Positions 5,333-6,645 of a DNA stretch of 6,645 nucleotides are shown one piece after another (the stretch's first letter is position 1; every line of letters starts with the position of its first letter). The DNA comes from Rhodospirillales bacterium. GTDB lineage: Bacteria > Pseudomonadota > Alphaproteobacteria > Acetobacterales > Acetobacteraceae. The position numbers and the translations under genes were made by a program. Below the pieces are notes generated by a model, which did not search any database, was not told where the DNA came from, and saw only the letters and a program-made list of their open reading frames with translations. The stretch covers positions 1 through 6,645 of the forward strand of contig CAHJXG010000044.1 in the NCBI GenBank assembly GCA_903644035.1, read 5' to 3'.

Positions 5333-6499
5333 ATGGCGAGCAGCACGGCGGACGGCTCCGGGCCGATCTTCGGCGTCGGGGGCGACAGGTCCGGCAACGA
5401 CCTGATCCGGGTCGAGACGTCCGTCACCTTCCGTTGGGTTCCCGACCCCGGCGACTCCTACGTTGAGCACGACACCTCGTACGACCCAGGAAACGGCGAC
5501 CTGGTCACGACGGTCCTTTCAGGCCCGAGTCGCGCTCATGGCAGCGTGACGCTTGAGGGCGTGTCCTCAAGCGCTCCTTTCCAGGCCTCGGCGTCCGAGT
5601 TCGGCTTTGCGTTCACAAACCAGCGCAGCGTGCACGCCGCAGACCTGAACGGCTCCAACAGCTGGTCCTGGAGCCCATCCGGCGGTCGGCTCGACGCAGC
5701 CTCCGGGGGCAGTTGGGACAACTGGATCGGTGCATGGTTCGACACGCGCGCGGCACGGTATGCCACCAGCCATTGGAGCGGCACGTCGGCCCTCGAGGAG
5801 CGGGGACAGTGGGCGCTGGCGCCCGACCCCCGTGACCTTGAGATGTTCGGGGGCGGGGGTGACGACACGGTCTATGGCGGCCAAGGCCGCCAGCTTCTAT
5901 CCGGCGATGACGGCAACGACGTCCTGTTCGCGGGCCTGGGCGCTGACACGCTGCTCGGCGGCGACGGCCGCGACGTGATCCATGGCGGAACCGGGCCGCA
6001 GCTCCTGGACGGCGGCACGGGCGCCGACACCATCTCTGGCGGCGCTGGCGGGCAAACCATCCTGGGAGACGATGGGCGGGACCTGCTGCAGGCCGGCAGC
6101 GGCCGCCAGACCGTCATCGGGGGCGCTGACGCCGACACGATCCGCGGCGGGACCGGCGCGCAGCTGCTTATGGGCGGAGACGGCGGCGACGCCATTCAGG
6201 CCGGATCGGGCAACCAGACGCTGCTCGGCGGCGCCGGGGGCGACATCCTCACGCTCCGCAGCGGCATCGCAGGCATGATCGTCATCGGGGATTTCACCCC
6301 GGCGCAGGACCGGATCGAGGTCGCACGCGGGTCGGACGGGCTTGTTCCGCCCACTCCGCATGACATCGCCGCGCACGTGTCGGGCAATGCGCAGGGCGAC
6401 GCCGTGCTCGACCTCGGCGGCGGCACGACCGTCACGCTCTCGCACATTTCGGCCCACGATCTGGGGATGCACCTGGGGGACTGGATCAAGATCGTCTGA
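5333..6499 (+). CDS. RTX calcium-binding repeat protein, likely type I secreted
   Basis: A 388-residue protein in three parts. Residues 1-172 form a domain I do not recognise, Ser/Trp/Asp-rich, with no signal peptide or membrane segment. Residues 173-307 are 15 unbroken RTX nonapeptides of the GGxGxDxLx type. Residues 308-388 are an RTX-style C-terminal region: VIGDFTPAQDRIEV (317-330), then Gly/Thr-rich strands, ending in LGDWIKIV; this fits an uncleaved C-terminal signal for a type I secretion system. RTX proteins fold in high external calcium after export. The function here (adhesin, S-layer-like, matrix or enzyme) cannot be told. No ABC exporter or adaptor genes adjoin it. ATG 5333 is the first ATG/GTG/TTG in the frame after a stop at 5255-5257; the ribosome site is weak, so the start is only fairly sure. 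The N-terminal third uses more T- and A-ending codons than the neighbouring genes. Confidence 0.88.
   Translation: MASSTADGSGPIFGVGGDRSGNDLIRVETSVTFRWVPDPGDSYVEHDTSYDPGNGDLVTTVLSGPSRAHGSVTLEGVSSSAPFQASASEFGFAFTNQRSVHAADLNGSNSWSWSPSGGRLDAASGGSWDNWIGAWFDTRAARYATSHWSGTSALEERGQWALAPDPRDLEMFGGGGDDTVYGGQGRQLLSGDDGNDVLFAGLGADTLLGGDGRDVIHGGTGPQLLDGGTGADTISGGAGGQTILGDDGRDLLQAGSGRQTVIGGADADTIRGGTGAQLLMGGDGGDAIQAGSGNQTLLGGAGGDILTLRSGIAGMIVIGDFTPAQDRIEVARGSDGLVPPTPHDIAAHVSGNAQGDAVLDLGGGTTVTLSHISAHDLGMHLGDWIKIV
5550..5573. repeat. Perfect 9-bp inverted repeat inside the RTX coding region
   Basis: CGCTTGAGG at 5550-5558 pairs with CCTCAAGCG at 5565-5573 around a 6-nt loop (GCGTGT). It lies about 220 nt into the RTX gene, in the unrecognised N-terminal domain. 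No T-run follows. It may be chance in GC-rich coding DNA. Confidence 0.5.
5849..6253 (+). repeat. 15 RTX nonapeptide repeats with alternating Asp/Gln at position 6
   Basis: The 405 bases encode 15 consecutive 9-residue units in perfect register, residues 173-307. Position 6, the calcium-ligand Asp of GGxGxD, is Asp in all eight odd-numbered units and Gln in six of the seven even-numbered ones (2, 6, 8, 10, 12, 14; unit 4 keeps Asp). Examples are GGTGADTIS (unit 7) and GGTGAQLLM (unit 12). Gln codons are CAG or CAA, at least two base changes away from GAC, so the pattern is not a sequencing artefact. Confidence 0.93.
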
Positions 6500-6500
6500 C

Positions 6501-6645
6501 CTAGCCCGCCGCCTCCAGCGCCTCCTCCGCCGCCATCCATGCGCTCTCCGCCGTGGCCAGCTCGCGTCCGATCGCCGCCAGCCGCTGGTTCGCCTCCGTG
6601 ACCGCCTGCGACTGGCCCGGCGCGTAAAGCGCCGGGTCGGCGAGC
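6501..6645 (-). CDS. C-terminal end of an ABC-F family ATPase
   Basis: Only the last 47 residues are in the window, ending at TAG (6501-6503). They begin LADPALYAPG and continue as an Ala/Glu/Arg-rich, probably coiled segment with an E-SAW turn (residues 33-36) near the end. This is the usual tail of ABC-F proteins (Uup/EttA/ABCF3-like), soluble ATPases with two nucleotide-binding domains that act on the ribosome or on DNA intermediates rather than in transport. The nucleotide-binding domains are off the right edge, so the subfamily cannot be named. The gene is convergent with the RTX gene, with a single base between the two stop codons, and no terminator is visible between them. Confidence 0.75.
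   Translation of the reverse strand, partial: LADPALYAPGQSQAVTEANQRLAAIGRELATAESAWMAAEEALEAAG

Noticed and set aside
4481..5470. Minus-strand open frame of 329 codons opposite the carbonic anhydrase
   Set aside because: It covers the antisense of a carbonic anhydrase with all catalytic residues, and also the intergenic gap; no family features.
5849..6253. Regularly spaced repeats considered as a CRISPR array
   Set aside because: The 27-nt period is imperfect, in frame, and encodes RTX nonapeptides; there are no identical repeats with unique spacers.
5872..6472. Minus-strand open frames opposite the RTX repeats, Pro/Ser-rich
   Set aside because: The regular pattern is just the complement of the RTX nonapeptide array.

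Overview
The window looks like chromosomal DNA of a high-GC alphaproteobacterium. The family style suggests Acetobacteraceae or a related Rhodospirillales group (Roseomonas-like). This rests on the very high GC content, strong G/C preference at third codon positions, and a gene mix typical of that group. It is an inference from composition and protein style, not from a marker gene.

Layout, left to right. (1) On the minus strand, positions 1-1084 hold the N-terminal 361 residues of a periplasmic glucan biosynthesis protein (OpgG/OpgD family); its C-terminus lies off the left edge. (2) A 149-bp divergent intergenic region carries a perfect 9+2+9 inverted repeat. (3) On the plus strand there follow a Tat-type exported substrate-binding protein (Peripla_BP_6/LivK-like) at 1234-2415, a class I SAM-dependent methyltransferase at 2478-3281 behind a recognisable sigma70-like promoter, a GT-A glycosyltransferase of the Glyco_tranf_2_4/GT92 type at 3360-4568, and a beta-class carbonic anhydrase at 4565-5188 that overlaps the glycosyltransferase by 4 bp. 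(4) A 144-bp gap holds two perfect tandem copies of a 16-bp unit. (5) A 388-residue RTX protein lies at 5333-6499. (6) The last 145 bases are the 3' end of a minus-strand ABC-F ATPase, convergent with the RTX gene and separated from it by one base.

The methyltransferase, glycosyltransferase and carbonic anhydrase genes probably form one transcription unit. A methyltransferase next to a glycosyltransferase suggests modification of a surface or secreted glycan, and OpgG also makes an envelope glucan, so a loose cell-envelope theme is possible. The substrate-binding protein has no permease or ATPase genes beside it, and the RTX protein has no type I secretion genes beside it, so both must use partners encoded elsewhere.

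I do not see a clear new multi-gene system. The most distinctive signal is in the RTX protein. Its 15 nonapeptides alternate strictly between turns with the calcium-binding Asp and turns where that Asp is Gln, which predicts a beta-roll with calcium on one face and glutamines on the other. Secondary points are the translationally coupled glycosyltransferase and carbonic anhydrase, the 16-bp tandem repeat, and the palindrome between the divergent genes.
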